Shown here: positions 62,724 to 64,000 of the stretch, in pieces
Numbering within the stretch: the stretch's first letter is position 1
How the letters are laid out: the number at the start of each line of letters is the position of its first letter
From: AC-32 sp963821495
Lineage (GTDB): Bacteria; Actinomycetota; Thermoleophilia; Gaiellales; Gaiellaceae
Direction of reading: 5' to 3'
Assembly (NCBI GenBank): GCA_963821495.1
Contig: CAWGEA010000003.1
Coordinates: forward strand, 1,798,001 to 1,862,000
Length of the DNA: 64,000 nt
Made by a program: the position numbers and the translations under genes
The notes under the pieces: generated by a model
Databases searched by the model: none
The model's input: the letters and a program-made list of their open reading frames with translations, nothing else
Told to the model about the DNA's origin: nothing

Positions 62724-64000
62724 TGGCGCGGCGGCCGCCGAAGTACGTCTTCGTCACCGGCGGCGTCGTCTCGTCTCTCGGCAAGGGCATCACCGCCGCC
62801 TCGCTCGGGCGCCTGCTGAAGGCGCGAGGTCTGAAGGTGCAGGTGCAGAAGTTCGACCCGTACATCAACGTCGACCCCGGGACGATGAGCCCGTTCCAGC
62901 ACGGCGAGGTGTTCGTCACCGAGGACGGCGCCGAGACCGACCTCGACATCGGCCATTACGAGCGCTTCATCGACGAGAACCTCTCCCGCACCGCCAACCA
63001 CACCGCGGGCGCGATCTGGGACCGCGTGATCCGCAAGGAGCGCAAGGGCGAGTACCTCGGCTCGACGGTGCAGGTGATCCCGCACATCACGAACGAGATC
63101 AAGGAGCGCATCCGCAGCGCGACCGAGGCCAGCGACTGCGACGTCGTCGTGACCGAGATCGGCGGCACCGTCGGCGACATCGAGTCGCTGCCGTTCCTGG
63201 AGGCGATCCGGCAGTTCCGCCGCGAGGCCGGCCCGGAGAACGTCTGCTACGTCCATGTCACGCTCGTGCCCTTCATCGAGACCGCGGGCGAGCTGAAGAC
63301 GAAGCCGACGCAACACTCGGTCTACGAGCTGCGCCGGATCGGCGTCCACCCTGACATCATCGTCGCCCGCTCGCACGACCCGATCTCCGCCGACATCCGC
63401 GAGAAGATCGCGCTCTTCGCCGACCTCGAGCCGAGCGCGGTGATCGCGAACCACGACGTCTCCGACCTCTACCTCGTCCCGTCGGCGCTGCAGGCCGAGG
63501 GCTTCGACAAGCTCGTCTGCGAGAAGCTCGGGCTGCCGGAGGTCGAGGCGCAGCTCGGCGAGTGGCTGGAGCTGACCGAGCGCATCCGCGCCGAGCGCGC
63601 CGGCGAGGTCGAGATCGCGCTCGTCGGCAAGTACGTGAAGCTCCACGACGCGTACCTCTCGGTACACGAAGCGCTCAAGCACGCGGGCGTCCACCACGGC
63701 TGCTCGGTGCGTGTGCGCTGGTTCGACGCCGAGGGCATGTCGCTGGAGGAGGCGCAGGCCGAGCTCGAGTCGGCCGACGGCGTGCTCGTGCCCGGCGGCT
63801 TCGGCTCGCGCGGCTGGGAGGGCAAGATCCTCGCCTGCCGCGTCGCGCGCGAGCGCGGGATTCCCTACCTCGGCATCTGCCTCGGGATGCACGTCGCGGT
63901 CAGCGAGTACGCGCGCCACGTCGTCGGGCTCGAGGGCGCCAATTCGACCGAGATGGATCCCGAGACACCGTACCCGGTGATCGACCTGCTCCCGGAACAG
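62723..64000 (+). CDS. pyrG: CTP synthase (3' end cut by window edge)
   Basis: The first 426 codons are visible. Converts UTP to CTP with glutamine. N-terminal synthetase: KYVFVTGGVVSSLGKGITAASLG, FDPYINVDPGTMSPFQHGEV, EIGGTVGDIESLPFLEAIRQ and THTLVP-like VHVTLVPFI. The glutaminase domain starts near EVEIALVGKYVKL, with the nucleophile in YLGICLGMHVAV, where His replaces the usual Gln after GM, and GLEGANSTEMDPETP. GTG at 62723 overlaps the previous TAG. The recN-steA-mctB-pyrG order is the actinobacterial arrangement. Confidence 0.96.
   Translation, partial: MARRPPKYVFVTGGVVSSLGKGITAASLGRLLKARGLKVQVQKFDPYINVDPGTMSPFQHGEVFVTEDGAETDLDIGHYERFIDENLSRTANHTAGAIWDRVIRKERKGEYLGSTVQVIPHITNEIKERIRSATEASDCDVVVTEIGGTVGDIESLPFLEAIRQFRREAGPENVCYVHVTLVPFIETAGELKTKPTQHSVYELRRIGVHPDIIVARSHDPISADIREKIALFADLEPSAVIANHDVSDLYLVPSALQAEGFDKLVCEKLGLPEVEAQLGEWLELTERIRAERAGEVEIALVGKYVKLHDAYLSVHEALKHAGVHHGCSVRVRWFDAEGMSLEEAQAELESADGVLVPGGFGSRGWEGKILACRVARERGIPYLGICLGMHVAVSEYARHVVGLEGANSTEMDPETPYPVIDLLPEQ

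Overview
The window reads as a chromosomal segment of a high-GC, GTG-start-rich actinobacterium. Three things support this: the recN-steA-mctB-pyrG block also found in Mycobacterium, a dense use of -10-only (TANNNT) promoters placed 6-7 nt before start codons, and GC-rich codon use. Gene content and codon style suggest class Thermoleophilia (Gaiellales or Solirubrobacterales relatives). That placement is an inference, because no marker such as 16S rRNA is present.

Layout. 1-9.5 kb: a CAX antiporter, a HAD hydrolase, a Cys-rich protein, the repair pair nfo plus an AlkZ-like winged-helix protein, gltX, a lone receiver protein, an M3-like peptidase, a degenerate GGDEF protein and small membrane or secreted proteins. 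10.28-17.02 kb: an accessory region bounded by a 22-bp direct repeat of the 3' end of tRNA-Glu. It holds seven single-gene or small-gene units (VOC, peptidase E, cupin, GFA, two GNATs, tiny basic proteins) separated by eight same-orientation copies of a roughly 26-bp element whose sites can fold as imperfect palindromes, plus a DUF3995 protein and a secreted trypsin-like protease. It resembles an integron cassette array without an integrase, but the sites do not match the classical attC core. 17-24 kb: two tRNAs, a DUF1206 protein, a predicted heterodimeric ABC exporter, a uracil-DNA glycosylase and a methyltransferase. 23.9-29.7 kb: histidine degradation to glutamate (ftcD, hutH, hutU, hutI).

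30.7-64 kb: a long, nearly co-directional housekeeping region whose order parallels other Gram-positive bacteria: MBL-hisS-aspS, an envelope/coiled-coil block, a 6S-like RNA, mnmA, an anti-sigma/sigma pair, alaS-ruvX-mltG-aroE-aroC-aroKB-aroQ-pepP-efp-accB-accC-asp23-nusB-ispA-tlyA-nadK-recN-steA-mctB-GT2-pyrG. Most neighbours overlap by 4 bp (ATGA, GTGA, TTGA, and once CTGA at tlyA), implying translational coupling.

The main surprises are the attC-like cassette array in a tRNA-bounded island, a short palindromic repeat family that has duplicated the 3' ends of two unrelated genes, three divergent gene pairs whose -10 elements overlap as a near-palindrome, an AccB fused to a carboxyltransferase-like domain that has lost its metal ligands, and a putative CTG start for tlyA. 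Two genes (a GNAT and an alpha/beta hydrolase) carry single-base frameshifts, so some base-level errors or recent decay should be expected.
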